Assembly (NCBI RefSeq): GCF_009711345.1
Contig: NZ_SMMA01000065.1
Coordinates: 107,042-171,041, forward strand
From: Pseudovibrio flavus
GTDB taxonomy: Bacteria; Pseudomonadota; Alphaproteobacteria; Rhizobiales; Stappiaceae
Direction of reading: 5' to 3'
DNA: 64,000 nucleotides
The translations under genes were made by a program, and so were the position numbers. Below the pieces are notes generated by a model that did not search any database, was not told the origin of the DNA, and was given only the letters and a program-made list of their open reading frames with translations. Positions 9,302-18,537 of the stretch are shown piece by piece (position 1 is the first letter of the stretch; every line of letters begins with the position of its first letter).

Positions 9302-9898
9302 ATGCTTACTGTGATTATTCCCAGCCTCAATAGTGAGAGCACTCTTGTGCCAGTCTTTTCTGCCCTTGTGCCAGCTTCTGCTGAAGGCGTGGTGAAAGAG
9401 GTAATCGTTGTGGATGCGGGTTCCAACGACAAGACTGCTGAGATTGCAGATGCTTGCGGCGCTCTTTGGCTTGAGCATTCCGGCACCGTTGGAGAGCGAG
9501 TTTCGTTCGCGGTGAGCCATGCCACCCGGGGCGAGTGGTTGATGTTCCTGTCGCCAGCAGCTGTTTTGGATGCCTCATGGACAGGCGAATTTACCGCCTT
9601 CACTGATCGCTTGGCGCGGATAGGCCGGCTCAACAAAATGGCAGCGACCTTCAGCTATCGAAGTGAGGACTTCGGTTGGAAGCCAAGGCTGAGAGAAAGG
9701 TCTTTGTCACTGAGCACCCAGCTTTTTGCTAAGCCTTCGGATATGCAGGGCCTTTTGCTGTCAAAGGCGCTTTATGATGCTCATGGCGGGCACGATCATT
9801 CAGCCCGTAGCGGAGTTGTCTCTCTGAAGCGCCCTCTAAAGCGCAGCGAACTTAAACAACTCGCATCTTGCGCAACGGACTTCTCCGCCATCGCTTAG
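9302..9898 (+). CDS. Small family-2 glycosyltransferase-like protein, DxD motif lost
   Basis: A 198-residue protein whose first half follows the GT-A fold of family-2 glycosyltransferases: LTVIIPSLNSE at residues 2-12 and VVDAGSNDKT at 36-45. In the related alphaproteobacterial proteins I recall, the metal-binding segment reads LHADT; here it is LSPAA (83-87), so the acidic pair is missing. The C-terminal part ends in a basic, Lys/Arg-rich tail. It stands alone between divergent and same-strand genes. I would expect it to bind but perhaps not transfer a sugar nucleotide; that is inference. Confidence 0.75.
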   Translation: MLTVIIPSLNSESTLVPVFSALVPASAEGVVKEVIVVDAGSNDKTAEIADACGALWLEHSGTVGERVSFAVSHATRGEWLMFLSPAAVLDASWTGEFTAFTDRLARIGRLNKMAATFSYRSEDFGWKPRLRERSLSLSTQLFAKPSDMQGLLLSKALYDAHGGHDHSARSGVVSLKRPLKRSELKQLASCATDFSAIA

Positions 9899-9987
9899 TA
9901 TAAGTGACCTTGCGGAAATAAGTTTGCCCGCGGCGCCCTCCAGCTGTTAGCCTACCCGAGATTAATCCCGTGGGGAGGGGCTGCACG

Positions 9988-10677
9988 ATGGATTTAATGG
10001 CGCAAGTCAATCATTACTGCGAGCGGACCAATGCTGCGTTCTGGTCTGAACCGCTGAATGCCATAACCAACCTTGCTTTTATCATCGCGGCCTTTGCGCT
10101 TTTCCTACTGTGGCGCAAGCAAGAAAGTAGAGACTGGGCGCCCCTGTTGCTCATGGCGATTATCGCAATTATCGGCATAGGCTCTTTTCTATTTCATACC
10201 TACGCAACCATTTGGGCGATGCTCTCGGACACCATCCCAATAACCATCTTTATGCTGGTGTATTTTTACTTCGCTTTCACCCGCTTCTTGCATGTCAAAT
10301 GGTATTGGGGGCTGGTAGGGGTGCTGGTGTTTTTCGCGTTCCTTTCCAGCGGCCCAATGCTGTTCGGCGCATACGTGGGCTCATCTGCTGGCTATGTGCC
10401 CGCACTACTGGCGATATTCGCATTTGCATTAATAACCAGTTTTACGCAAAGGAATGTTTCACCAGCCTTTTTGCTGGCAGGCATTGTGTTCACCATTTCT
10501 CTATTTTTGCGCACAATGGACACGCAAATCTGTGCTTCACTCCCCATTGGTACACATTTCCTGTGGCATATGCTGAACGCGGTTGTACTATACGTACTTA
10601 CTCGCGCTTTGATCCTGTACCATGTGCATGCGGAACGTAAATTGACTTCTTCTTCTGCGCAGCAAAGAGCGGGCTGA
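9988..10677 (+). CDS. Ceramidase-like seven-helix membrane protein
   Basis: A 229-residue polytopic protein of the alkaline ceramidase (PF05875/CREST) type. The N-terminal HYCERTNAAFWSEPLNAITN holds the conserved Cys-Glu and EPxN positions. The second motif (GSFLFHTYATIWAMLSD) supplies His and Asp, and the C-terminal GTHFLWHMLNA supplies two His, together forming the usual zinc site. About seven hydrophobic helices are visible. I chose the ATG at 9988, with a GGGGAGGGG site just upstream, over a GTG at 9970. Family members hydrolyse ceramide amide bonds; the substrate here is unknown. Confidence 0.85.
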   Translation: MDLMAQVNHYCERTNAAFWSEPLNAITNLAFIIAAFALFLLWRKQESRDWAPLLLMAIIAIIGIGSFLFHTYATIWAMLSDTIPITIFMLVYFYFAFTRFLHVKWYWGLVGVLVFFAFLSSGPMLFGAYVGSSAGYVPALLAIFAFALITSFTQRNVSPAFLLAGIVFTISLFLRTMDTQICASLPIGTHFLWHMLNAVVLYVLTRALILYHVHAERKLTSSSAQQRAG

Positions 10678-10711
10678 TAAAGTCATATATGGGACTGGCA
10701 AGAGCTGACGA

Positions 10712-13003
10712 ATGACAGAAAATAACAAGCCTAAATCCGGCAATCTGGACGAGAACGCCCTTTTTTACCACGAATATCCAAGACCCGGTAAACTTGAAAT
10801 ACAGGCAACCAAACCGCTTGGAAACCAACGAGATCTCGCGCTGGCCTATTCGCCTGGTGTTGCCGCGCCTTGCCGCGAAATAGCAAAAGATCCTGATAAG
10901 GCAGCGCTTTATACAGCTCGCTCCAACCTTGTCGGCGTCATCTCCAACGGCACCGCAGTTCTGGGTCTTGGGGCCATCGGCCCGCTTGCCTCCAAGCCAG
11001 TCATGGAAGGTAAGGCGGTCCTTTTCAAAAAGTTCGCAGGCATTGATGTTTTCGACATCGAGGTAGATGAGCGCGACGTCGATAATTTTGTCAATTCCAT
11101 TGCGGTTCTGGAACCGACCTTCGGCGGTATCAATCTGGAAGACATCAAAGCGCCAGAGTGTTTCCAGATCGAAGAGCGCTTGCGGGCGAAAATGAATATT
11201 CCGGTCTTCCATGACGACCAGCATGGAACGGCCATTATCGTGGCAGCGGCAGTTAGCAACGCCATGGAGCTTTCGCGCAAATCCATCGAGGACGTTAAGA
11301 TCGTCGCCTCTGGTGCGGGTGCTGCAGCTCTAGCCTGTTTGAACCTGCTGGTTTCTCTTGGCGCTAAACGCGAGAATATCTGGGTAACCGACATTGAAGG
11401 CGTTGTTTATGAAGGCCGCGAAGCCCTCATGGACCAATGGAAGTCCGTCTTCGCCCAGAAGACTGACAAGCGCACCTTAAACGATGTGATCGAAGGGGCA
11501 GATGTCTTCCTCGGTCTTTCCGCAGCCGGTGTGTTGAAGCCTGAAATGGTTGCCAAAATGGCAGCACGGCCGCTGGTGCTGGCCCTTGCCAACCCGAACC
11601 CTGAGATTATGCCGGAAGAAGCGCTGGCCGTTCGTGATGACGTGATGATGGGCACGGGCCGGTCTGACTACCCGAACCAGGTCAATAACGTCCTTTGCTT
11701 CCCTTACATCTTCCGTGGCGCGCTGGATTGCGGCGCAACAACCATCAACGAGGAAATGAAGCTTGCAGCCGTTCGGGCCATTGCAGAGCTAGCACGGGAA
11801 GAGCCAACAGACGTTGTTGCCAAGGCTTACGGCGGCAACATGGAGACTTTTGGTCCCAAGTACCTCATTCCACTGCCATTCGATAACCGCCTGATCCTGC
11901 GCATTGCACCCGCCGTTGCAAAAGCTGCGATGGAAACAGGCGTTGCGACGCGTCCGATTGAAGACTTTGAAGCCTATATGGACCGGTTGAACCGGTTCGT
12001 GTTCCGCTCTGGCCTTGTAATGAAGCCGATCATCCAACAGGCGAAATCAGACATTAAACGTGTGATTTATGCCGACGGTGAAGACGAGCGCGTGCTGCGT
12101 GCTGTTCAGGTGATCATTGAAGAACGCCTTGCAACTCCAATTCTTATTGGCCGCCCAAGCGTTCTGGAAAGCCGCTGTGAGCGCTACGGTCTGAAGATCA
12201 GACCGGGTAAGGACTTCGAATACGTCGATCCGCAGGATGACCCTCGTTACCGCGATTATGTCGATACTCTGTTCTCACTGGTTGGCCGCAAGGGCGTAAC
12301 GCCGGAAGCTGCACGAACCATCGTACGCACCAACAATACGGCGATTGCCGCTTTGGCGGTGTATCGCGGCGAGGCTGACGCACTGATTACCGGTCTTGAG
12401 GGGCGATTTGAAAAGCACCTGCGCGATATCTCCAACATCATCGGTCGCAAGGAAGAGGTGGACGACTTCTCGACACTCTCCCTGCTTATCAACAGCAAGG
12501 GCGCATTCTTCCTTGCAGATACCTACGTAACGGGGAACCCGTGCGCTGAGGAAATCGCGCAGATCACCGAGGCCGCTGCACGCCAGATCCAGCGGTTTGG
12601 TATCACCCCGCGCGCAGCCCTTCTTTCTCACTCCAACTTCGGCTCTAGAAATACCGAGACGGCTCGCAAAATGCGTGAGGCTCTGGAACTGCTTTGCCAG
12701 CGTTGTCCTGAGCTGGAGGTGGACGGTGAGATGCACGGCGATGCCGCTCTGAGCGAGGATGTGCTGACACGCTACATGCCGAATCCACGGCTTTCAGGGC
12801 CTGCAAACCTCTTGGTTTTCCCAACACTTGACGCGGCAAACATTGCCATGAACCTCATCAAGGCAATGACAGAAGCGCTTCACGTTGGCCCAATTTTGCT
12901 TGGCCCGAAAAAGCCTGCTCACATCATCACGCCGTCGATTACATCGCGCGGTATTGTAAACATGACAGCGCTTTCGGTTGTGGATGCACAGTCCGCGAAA
13001 TAG
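10712..13003 (+). CDS. maeB: NADP-dependent malic enzyme (MaeB type)
   Basis: A 763-residue fusion of a malic enzyme domain (about residues 1-430) and a phosphotransacetylase-like domain (about 430-763). It oxidatively decarboxylates malate to pyruvate, supplying NADPH. The motif YSPGVAAPC (from residue 46) and the nucleotide-binding GAGAAALACLNLL (about 197-209) are intact. The C-terminal domain is usually regulatory, binding acetyl-CoA. The length is standard for MaeB in rhizobia and enterics. It is a monocistronic unit closed by a terminator at 13029-13067. Confidence 0.96.
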   Translation: MTENNKPKSGNLDENALFYHEYPRPGKLEIQATKPLGNQRDLALAYSPGVAAPCREIAKDPDKAALYTARSNLVGVISNGTAVLGLGAIGPLASKPVMEGKAVLFKKFAGIDVFDIEVDERDVDNFVNSIAVLEPTFGGINLEDIKAPECFQIEERLRAKMNIPVFHDDQHGTAIIVAAAVSNAMELSRKSIEDVKIVASGAGAAALACLNLLVSLGAKRENIWVTDIEGVVYEGREALMDQWKSVFAQKTDKRTLNDVIEGADVFLGLSAAGVLKPEMVAKMAARPLVLALANPNPEIMPEEALAVRDDVMMGTGRSDYPNQVNNVLCFPYIFRGALDCGATTINEEMKLAAVRAIAELAREEPTDVVAKAYGGNMETFGPKYLIPLPFDNRLILRIAPAVAKAAMETGVATRPIEDFEAYMDRLNRFVFRSGLVMKPIIQQAKSDIKRVIYADGEDERVLRAVQVIIEERLATPILIGRPSVLESRCERYGLKIRPGKDFEYVDPQDDPRYRDYVDTLFSLVGRKGVTPEAARTIVRTNNTAIAALAVYRGEADALITGLEGRFEKHLRDISNIIGRKEEVDDFSTLSLLINSKGAFFLADTYVTGNPCAEEIAQITEAAARQIQRFGITPRAALLSHSNFGSRNTETARKMREALELLCQRCPELEVDGEMHGDAALSEDVLTRYMPNPRLSGPANLLVFPTLDAANIAMNLIKAMTEALHVGPILLGPKKPAHIITPSITSRGIVNMTALSVVDAQSAK

Positions 13004-13028
13004 GCTTCATTTCACGATAGAATAGTTG

Positions 13029-13067
13029 AAACCGGCTTTGCTAAACGGCAGAGCCGGTTTTGCTTTT
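13029..13067 (+). terminator. Rho-independent terminator of maeB
   Basis: Nine-base arms (13029-13037 and 13052-13060) pair perfectly and are followed by a T-rich tract (TTTTGCTTTTT). It begins 26 bases after the maeB stop codon and separates maeB from the riboswitch leader. Confidence 0.9.
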
Positions 13068-13189
13068 TATGAGCAACTTCGCGTTTCTTTACGCTGCGAG
13101 AGTCATCCTCAATACACCTTATAGGTGTTTTCTCCATATTGATTTGCCAAGGTATGCCATGGTCATTAGTGGCCATCCCCCGAAAGGGG

Positions 13190-13385
13190 AGCAAGTAGAG
13201 GTGCATTGCCTATCAGTACTTTGGAAGAGGGGGGACCCTTAGAGGCCAAAGGAAAGGAGACGATGCCGAAGGATTTTGGGAGAGCCATCTCCGTATCCTG
13301 GGGCTGCATTTAACAGATGTAGCACTGTCATAGGAATTAAACCCCGTATTGCGGGGGCAACAATGACTATGGAGCGCTACTGGAG
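13190..13385 (+). promoter_or_regulatory. Lysine riboswitch (L box) aptamer
   Basis: The conserved blocks of the lysine aptamer appear in order. P1 5' arm AGTAG (13194-13198) leads into AGAGGTGC and later AGTA. Next comes GGAAAGGAG, then GCCGAAG (13265-13271), then GGGGCTGCATT with TGTAGCACTGTCA (13318-13330), and finally GGAGCGCTACT, whose CTACT (13377-13381) exactly pairs with the P1 5' arm. The order and spacing match the Bacillus lysC L box as I remember it. It precedes a NhaC-family transporter. An RFAM search (RF00168) would decide; I could not run it. Confidence 0.9.
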
Positions 13386-13390
13386 TAAAA

Positions 13391-13477
13391 AGCTGAGATT
13401 GCTCGGCGTTTACATCCACGACCAAAAAGGTCGTTCAGCAGCCTCCATCGTTTGAGAACAAGAAGTATAAACGATGG
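13391..13477 (+). promoter_or_regulatory. Translational expression platform of the lysine riboswitch
   Basis: Three nested or successive pairings follow the aptamer. GCTGA (13392-13396) can pair with TCAGC (13435-13439). ACGACC (13418-13423) pairs with GGTCGT (13429-13434) around five As. CCATCGTTT (13445-13453) pairs perfectly with AAACGATGG (13469-13477), burying the start codon ATG (13474-13476) of the transporter. The only purine-rich ribosome-binding stretch (AACAAGAAG) lies in the loop of the last hairpin. There is no T-run, so control of translation initiation is more likely than termination. Confidence 0.65.
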
Positions 13478-15066
13478 CACTCGTGAGCTACGCCGACTCG
13501 GCATTCTCCATTCTTCCTCCTGTAGTCGCAATCTCCATGGCGATTGTGACACGTAAAACTCTTATTTCGCTCGGCGTTGGTATTCTCCTCGGCGTGTTTA
13601 TGCTCACTGATTTTTCCGTTGGTTTTGCATCCTCCGAAATCGTTCGCCGCGCAACCAATCTGTTCTGGGACGGTAGCTCCCTTCAGGTCTGGAACCTGAA
13701 CACCATTGGCTTCCTGCTTTGCATGGGCGCACTGATGGCACTGATCTCCATCAGTGGCGGTACCCGCGCTCTGGCAGAATATGCTCGCTCCCGCATTTCC
13801 CGTGGTCGTGACGCAAAGCTGCTCACCATTGGTCTGGGCGTTGTTATCTTTATCGATGACTACTTCAACGCACTGCTCGTTGGTAACGCTGCCCGTCCTG
13901 TAACCGATCACTACGGCGTTTCCCGCGAAAAGCTCGCTTACTGCATCGACACCACTTCCGCACCTGTTTGCGTTGTGTCTCCAATTTCCACTTGGGGTGC
14001 GTACATCATGTCCCTGCTTGCTGGTCTTTTGGTGACCTACGAGCTTACCGATGCAACCCCGCTGTCCATCTTTGTTCAGCTGATCCCGATGAACTACTAC
14101 GCGCTCACCGCTTTTGCGCTGCTGATCTGCGTTGCTGTGATGCGTCTGGATATTGGCCCAATGGCTGCTGCTGAAGAACGCGCTGCTCGTGGTCAGCTGT
14201 GGGATCCTGAAAAGGGCATTCCAGCAGGCGAAGAAGTTGGTCTTCCAGAAGCAGACAACGGCCGTGTTCTCAGCTTCATGGGCCCGCTCATCATGCTCGT
14301 GGTTCTCGTTGTAGCGCTGATGCTTTACTCTGGTACTCAGGGCCTAAACGGTAAGGGCGAAGCATTCTCCGTAATCGGCGCTTTGGAAAACGCAAACGGT
14401 TCTTGGGCAATGGTCACCTCCGGTATGATCACTGTAGCGGCAACCATCGTTGCGCTGCTTGCTCAGAGCACTCCGGTTTCCCATATCGTGATCGCACTCG
14501 GGAAAGGCATGAAGTCCATGCTGCCAGCTGTTTACATCCTGCTCATGGCTTGGTCTATCGCAGCTGTAGTGTCCGACCTTGAAACCGGTAAGTATCTGGC
14601 AAGCCTTGCAGAAGGTAACCTGCCTTCCGGCCTGCTGCCTGTGCTCATCTTTATGCTTGCAGCAGCTGCTGGCTTCTCCACCGGCACCAGCTATGGCACC
14701 TTCGCTATCATGCTTCCAATTGCTGCAAACATGTCCGCAGCACTTGACCCGACCCTGATGATGCCTGCAATGGCGGCAGTTCTGGCTGGCGGCGTATTCG
14801 GCGACCACTGCTCTCCGATCTCCGACACCACCATCCTGTCCTCCACCGGTTCTGGCTGTCACCACATCGACCACGTTTCCACCCAGTTGCCATATGCACT
14901 GTTGGCAGCAGTGGTTGCTGGTGTTGCGTTCATCGTGATTGGCTTCACCGGTTCCCAGCTTATCGGCTTTGCAACTGCTGCTGCTGGCCTCGTGGTTCTG
15001 GTTCTCGGCCTTCGCCGCGCTGCTGCTAGCAATGCAAGCGATACGGTAGCCGCTCCAGCTGAATAA
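13474..15066 (+). CDS. NhaC-family transporter, predicted lysine permease (LysW-like)
   Basis: A 530-residue polytopic membrane protein with about 12-13 hydrophobic helices. It belongs to the NhaC/ion-transporter superfamily: the helix-breaking Gly/Ser/Thr-rich segments (for example AAAGFSTGTSYGTFAIMLPIA) and the GGVFGDHCSPISDTTILSS motif are characteristic. By homology alone it would be annotated a Na+/H+ antiporter. The lysine riboswitch and start-codon hairpin directly upstream point instead to lysine uptake, as proposed for the LysW group found behind L boxes in other bacteria. It is a single-gene unit ended by a strong terminator. The substrate assignment is inference. Confidence 0.88.
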   Translation: MALVSYADSAFSILPPVVAISMAIVTRKTLISLGVGILLGVFMLTDFSVGFASSEIVRRATNLFWDGSSLQVWNLNTIGFLLCMGALMALISISGGTRALAEYARSRISRGRDAKLLTIGLGVVIFIDDYFNALLVGNAARPVTDHYGVSREKLAYCIDTTSAPVCVVSPISTWGAYIMSLLAGLLVTYELTDATPLSIFVQLIPMNYYALTAFALLICVAVMRLDIGPMAAAEERAARGQLWDPEKGIPAGEEVGLPEADNGRVLSFMGPLIMLVVLVVALMLYSGTQGLNGKGEAFSVIGALENANGSWAMVTSGMITVAATIVALLAQSTPVSHIVIALGKGMKSMLPAVYILLMAWSIAAVVSDLETGKYLASLAEGNLPSGLLPVLIFMLAAAAGFSTGTSYGTFAIMLPIAANMSAALDPTLMMPAMAAVLAGGVFGDHCSPISDTTILSSTGSGCHHIDHVSTQLPYALLAAVVAGVAFIVIGFTGSQLIGFATAAAGLVVLVLGLRRAAASNASDTVAAPAE

Positions 15067-15095
15067 GCTCGGACATACCAATCAAATCAACGAAG

Positions 15096-15126
15096 CGGGA
15101 GGCTCGAAAGGGCCTCCCGTTTTTTA
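15096..15126 (+). terminator. Rho-independent terminator of the NhaC-like gene
   Basis: Eight-base GC-rich arms (15096-15103 and 15112-15119) pair perfectly and are followed by TTTTTTATT. Confidence 0.93.
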
Positions 15127-15221
15127 TTGCCTGACAGCGCGAAAACCGATCCTAAGAGGCAACTTGAAAGCGCTTTCCCTTTACGGCACCATGATCGCTC
15201 CATGAAACTGGGGAGGGAATC

Positions 15222-15704
15222 ATGGGAGTATCCAATACAAACAGCCGCCGGATAGACCGACTGCTGGCAGAATACGGCGAGAGCCACCAAAACCATCAGA
15301 ACAAGCTGATCCACTGGATCTGCGTTCCAGTTATTGTCTGGACCGTGACAGCATTGCTCTGGAGCATTCCAACACCTGCCATGTTCGAAGCTGTGCCTTA
15401 CCTTAACTGGTGCACCTTGGTGATCGCTCTGGCATTCATCTACTATCTGACGCTCAGCTTTACGCTAGCGCTTGGCATGGCCGTTATCTCGGGCATCTGT
15501 ATCGCCATTAACGCCAGTTATTCTGGCCCGCTACCGCTTTGGCAAACAGCGCTCATCGTGTTTGTTGTGGCGTGGGTTGGTCAGTTCATCGGCCACAAGA
15601 TTGAAGGTAAAAAGCCGTCGTTCTTTAAGGACGTACAGTTCCTGCTGGTAGGGCCAGCGTGGCTTCTGTCGTTCCTTTATAAGAAGATCGGCATTCCCTA
15701 CTAG
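15222..15704 (+). CDS. DUF962/Mpo1-like membrane protein
   Basis: A 160-residue protein with four hydrophobic helices. The N-terminal region (YGESHQNHQNKLIHWICVPVI) and the later WVGQFIGHKIEGKKPSFFKD carry the conserved His residues of the DUF962 family. The yeast member Mpo1 is an Fe2+-dependent dioxygenase that shortens 2-hydroxy fatty acids; whether the bacterial proteins do the same is not shown. It begins 44 bases after the initial repeat-free leader with GGGAGG before the ATG. It is convergent with a GNAT gene. Confidence 0.85.
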   Translation: MGVSNTNSRRIDRLLAEYGESHQNHQNKLIHWICVPVIVWTVTALLWSIPTPAMFEAVPYLNWCTLVIALAFIYYLTLSFTLALGMAVISGICIAINASYSGPLPLWQTALIVFVVAWVGQFIGHKIEGKKPSFFKDVQFLLVGPAWLLSFLYKKIGIPY

Positions 15705-15734
15705 GTTCGCCACATTGGAAGCGGTGCAGGGCTA

Positions 15735-16187
15735 GGACATGCGCCGCTTTCTAAAATATATGCGGTTGTAGCCGTCTTCTTCCCGCCGCTCGGTCTCTTC
15801 GTATCCAAGGCGGGAGTAGAGCGAGAGGTTATCGCTCATATGCTCGTTGGTGTAGAGCTCAATGGCATTCAGCTCATTCTTCTGAGCTAGCTTTTCTGCA
15901 AAGTGCAGCAGCGTTTTGCCATGTCCTTTTCCTTGGTGGACTGGGTGCACCGCGATGTTTTCGATGAAGAGATGATCATCCTGCGGGTAGACAACGATAA
16001 AGCCGCAGTCTTCTCCGTCAGTTCGCAGAATATGCAAAATGCCAGCACCGACCTGCGCATGATAGTCCGCAAACATCGGCGCAGGCTTCTTGCCTATCCG
16101 CGCCTCGTAAATGGTGTAGGCGCGGTTGGCGCACTCCTGCACCCATTCGATGTCTTTATGCTGCGCTCGCCTGATACCTGTTCCCAT
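15735..16187 (-). CDS. GNAT-family N-acetyltransferase
   Basis: An approximately 151-residue acyl-CoA-dependent acetyltransferase. The acetyl-CoA binding loop HPVHQGKGHGKTLL is in the middle, and the strand LFIENIAVHP precedes it as usual. A further in-frame ATG at 16232 exists, but the start at 16187 has a GGAGAA site at the right distance and gives the usual N-terminus MGTGIRRAQHKDIEWV. The substrate is not predictable. It lies between the terminator of glyS and a convergent DUF962 gene, so it is probably monocistronic. Confidence 0.85.
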
Positions 16188-16242
16188 GGGCAGTTCTCCA
16201 TGGCTGGTTTCCGATAGCCTAGAAGCAAGCATAGCACAAAAT

Positions 16243-16274
16243 AAAAAGGCCCGAAGCGTACCTTCGGGCCTTTT
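16243..16274 (-). terminator. Bidirectional terminator after glyS
   Basis: Nine-base arms (16248-16256 and 16262-16270) pair perfectly, with five As on the left and four Ts on the right. On the minus strand it lies 26 bases after the glyS stop codon. Confidence 0.9.
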
Positions 16275-16299
16275 CTTGTCTTCCTTAAGCGGGTGTCGC

Positions 16300-18537
16300 T
16301 TAACCGCTGATCTTGGAGAAGTCTGCCACCTGGTGTACAGCTCCGCGGATCTGGGAGAGAATTCTCAAGCGGTTGTCGCGGATCTCGGCTTTCTCTGCGT
16401 TCACATGGATATCTTCAAAGAAGGTGTCCACTGGAGCGCGAAGCTTAGCAAGCTCTGCCATAGCGCCGGAATAATCTTCTGCTGCAATGAGAGAAGACAA
16501 AGAGGTGAGGGCAACGTTGATCGCCTTGGTCAGTTCGATCTCTGCAGGCTCTTCAAGTAGGCCTTCTTCAGCTTCGCCATCAAAGGTTTTGCCGTCTTTC
16601 TTCTCTTCCGCACGAAGGATATTCGCCGCACGCTTGTAGCCCGCCAGAAGGTTCACACCATCTTCGCTGCCAAGCAGTTCTGCCAGCGCATCAGCGCGTT
16701 TAACGATAAGTGCGATGTCGTCCTGATCACCAAGTGCGTAAACCGCATCGATAAGGTCATAACGTACGCCCTTGTCTTTCAGAACCACTTTCAAGCGGTC
16801 CGCAAAGAAGGATAGCAGGTCGTCGATAAGGCCCTTTTCCATTGGCGCTTCTGGTACGATTTCGGAGATCTTGTCCAGAACAACGTCAGCCGCTTTAGAA
16901 ACCATAGCGAACACGTCTTTAATGACATGGCCGGCTTTTTCGCTTTCCTTCACAAACGGCAGGTCAGCAAGTGCACCTTCACCGCGTGCTGCAGCAATGT
17001 CCGCAAGGTTGCGGCGCAGGCTCTGCACGAGCACATGGCGCAGTGGCAAACGCAGATCGTTTTCAAGCACAAGGCGGATAACGCCAAGCGCAGCACGGCG
17101 CAGTGCGTAAGGGTCTTTAGAGCCGGTTGGCTTCTCGTCAATCGCCCAGAAGCCGGTCAGAACATCGATCTTGTCTGCAAGGGCAACTGCAACGGAAACA
17201 GGGTTGTTAGGAACGCTGTCAGAAGCACCTGCTGGCTTGTAGTGATCTTCAATCGCCTGCGCTACTGCTGCATCTTCACCCTGAGCTGCTGCATAGTAAC
17301 GGCCCATCAAACCCTGAAGTTCTGGGAACTCGAAGACCATTGCCGAGACAAGGTCAGCCTTACAAAGGCGGGCTGCACGCTTTGCCTGATCAACATCTGC
17401 GCCAACCAGCGGAGCCAGCTCTGCTGCAAGGTTTTCAAGACGCTGAACACGCGCTGCAACAGTACCGAGCTTTTCGTGGAACACGATGTCGGAGAGCTTG
17501 GCGTTGTTGGATTCCAGCTTGGTCTTCAGATCGGCATCCCAGAAGAATTTCGCGTCAGAAAGGCGAGCGCGAACAACCTTCTCGTTACCGTGAATGATCT
17601 GCTCGCCGCCATCTTTTGCAATGATGTTGGTGGTGAGCGCAAACTTGTTGGAAAGGCGGCCGGAGTTCGGGTCACGCAGAACGAAGTTCTTCTGGTTCAC
17701 CTTAATGGTCAGCTGTACAGCTTCATCAGGGATCTGCAGGAACTCTTCTTCAAAGGAACCGATCAGCACGGTTGGCCATTCGTTAAGGCCAGCCACTTCT
17801 TCCAAAAGGCCTTCATCTTCAACAAGCTCTAGACCCAGTGCCATAGCAGCGTTCTTGGCATCGTTTAGGATGATGTCTTTGCGGCGGTCAGCGTCCAGAA
17901 CAACCTTTGCGGCTTCCAGCTTGGAGACGTAGTCATCAAAGCGGCGCACTTCAAAAGCATCCGGTGCCATAAAGCGGTGACCACGAGAGACATTACCGGA
18001 CTTGATGCCGTCAATCTCGAAGTGGATCACTTCAGGCTCTTCGGTTTCAGGACCGAAGGTGCAAACGATGGAGTGCATCGGGCGAACCCACTTCAGGCTG
18101 CCTGAACCCCAACGCTGCGGCTTCTGCCATGGGAAGTTGCGGATAATGACCGGCATAGCCTCGGCAATGATCTCGGTTGCCTCGCGCCCCGGCTTTTCGA
18201 TAACCGCGACGTAGAAATCACCCTTTTTCGGGTCAGACTGGATCTGTGCTTCGTCGATAGAAGACAGGCCTGCGCCTCTCAAGAACCCCTCCAGCGCTTT
18301 CTCGGGAGCGCCAACACGCGGGCCTTTACGCTCTTCACGAGTTGCTTGGGATGCTTTGGACACGCCTGCGACGGTCAGGGCAAGCCGACGCGGAGTTGCG
18401 AACGCCTTGGCCCCTTCGTAGGTCAGGCCCGCGTCAACAAGAGCATTGGTCAGGAGGGACTTCAAATCCTCTGCTGCACGGCGTTGCATGCGGGCAGGAA
18501 TTTCCTCACTAAAGATCTCTAGGAGTAGGTCGGGCAT
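16300..18537 (-). CDS. glyS: Glycyl-tRNA synthetase beta subunit
   Basis: A 745-residue subunit of the bacterial alpha2beta2 GlyRS. The N-terminus [18 protein letters not shown] is diagnostic. The central B3/HD-like domain and the C-terminal anticodon-binding domain ([35 protein letters not shown]) are intact. It charges tRNA-Gly together with GlyQ, which is encoded about 4.4 kb upstream on the same strand (22931-23887) rather than next to it. The long gap holds three unrelated genes. No frameshift is seen. Confidence 0.97.
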   Translation of the reverse strand: MPDLLLEIFSEEIPARMQRRAAEDLKSLLTNALVDAGLTYEGAKAFATPRRLALTVAGVSKASQATREERKGPRVGAPEKALEGFLRGAGLSSIDEAQIQSDPKKGDFYVAVIEKPGREATEIIAEAMPVIIRNFPWQKPQRWGSGSLKWVRPMHSIVCTFGPETEEPEVIHFEIDGIKSGNVSRGHRFMAPDAFEVRRFDDYVSKLEAAKVVLDADRRKDIILNDAKNAAMALGLELVEDEGLLEEVAGLNEWPTVLIGSFEEEFLQIPDEAVQLTIKVNQKNFVLRDPNSGRLSNKFALTTNIIAKDGGEQIIHGNEKVVRARLSDAKFFWDADLKTKLESNNAKLSDIVFHEKLGTVAARVQRLENLAAELAPLVGADVDQAKRAARLCKADLVSAMVFEFPELQGLMGRYYAAAQGEDAAVAQAIEDHYKPAGASDSVPNNPVSVAVALADKIDVLTGFWAIDEKPTGSKDPYALRRAALGVIRLVLENDLRLPLRHVLVQSLRRNLADIAAARGEGALADLPFVKESEKAGHVIKDVFAMVSKAADVVLDKISEIVPEAPMEKGLIDDLLSFFADRLKVVLKDKGVRYDLIDAVYALGDQDDIALIVKRADALAELLGSEDGVNLLAGYKRAANILRAEEKKDGKTFDGEAEEGLLEEPAEIELTKAINVALTSLSSLIAAEDYSGAMAELAKLRAPVDTFFEDIHVNAEKAEIRDNRLRILSQIRGAVHQVADFSKISG

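Noticed and set aside
16927-17832. Open frame of 301 codons opposite glyS
   Set aside because: It lies wholly within the well-supported glyS gene, and its translation has no domain, signal or plausible start site.
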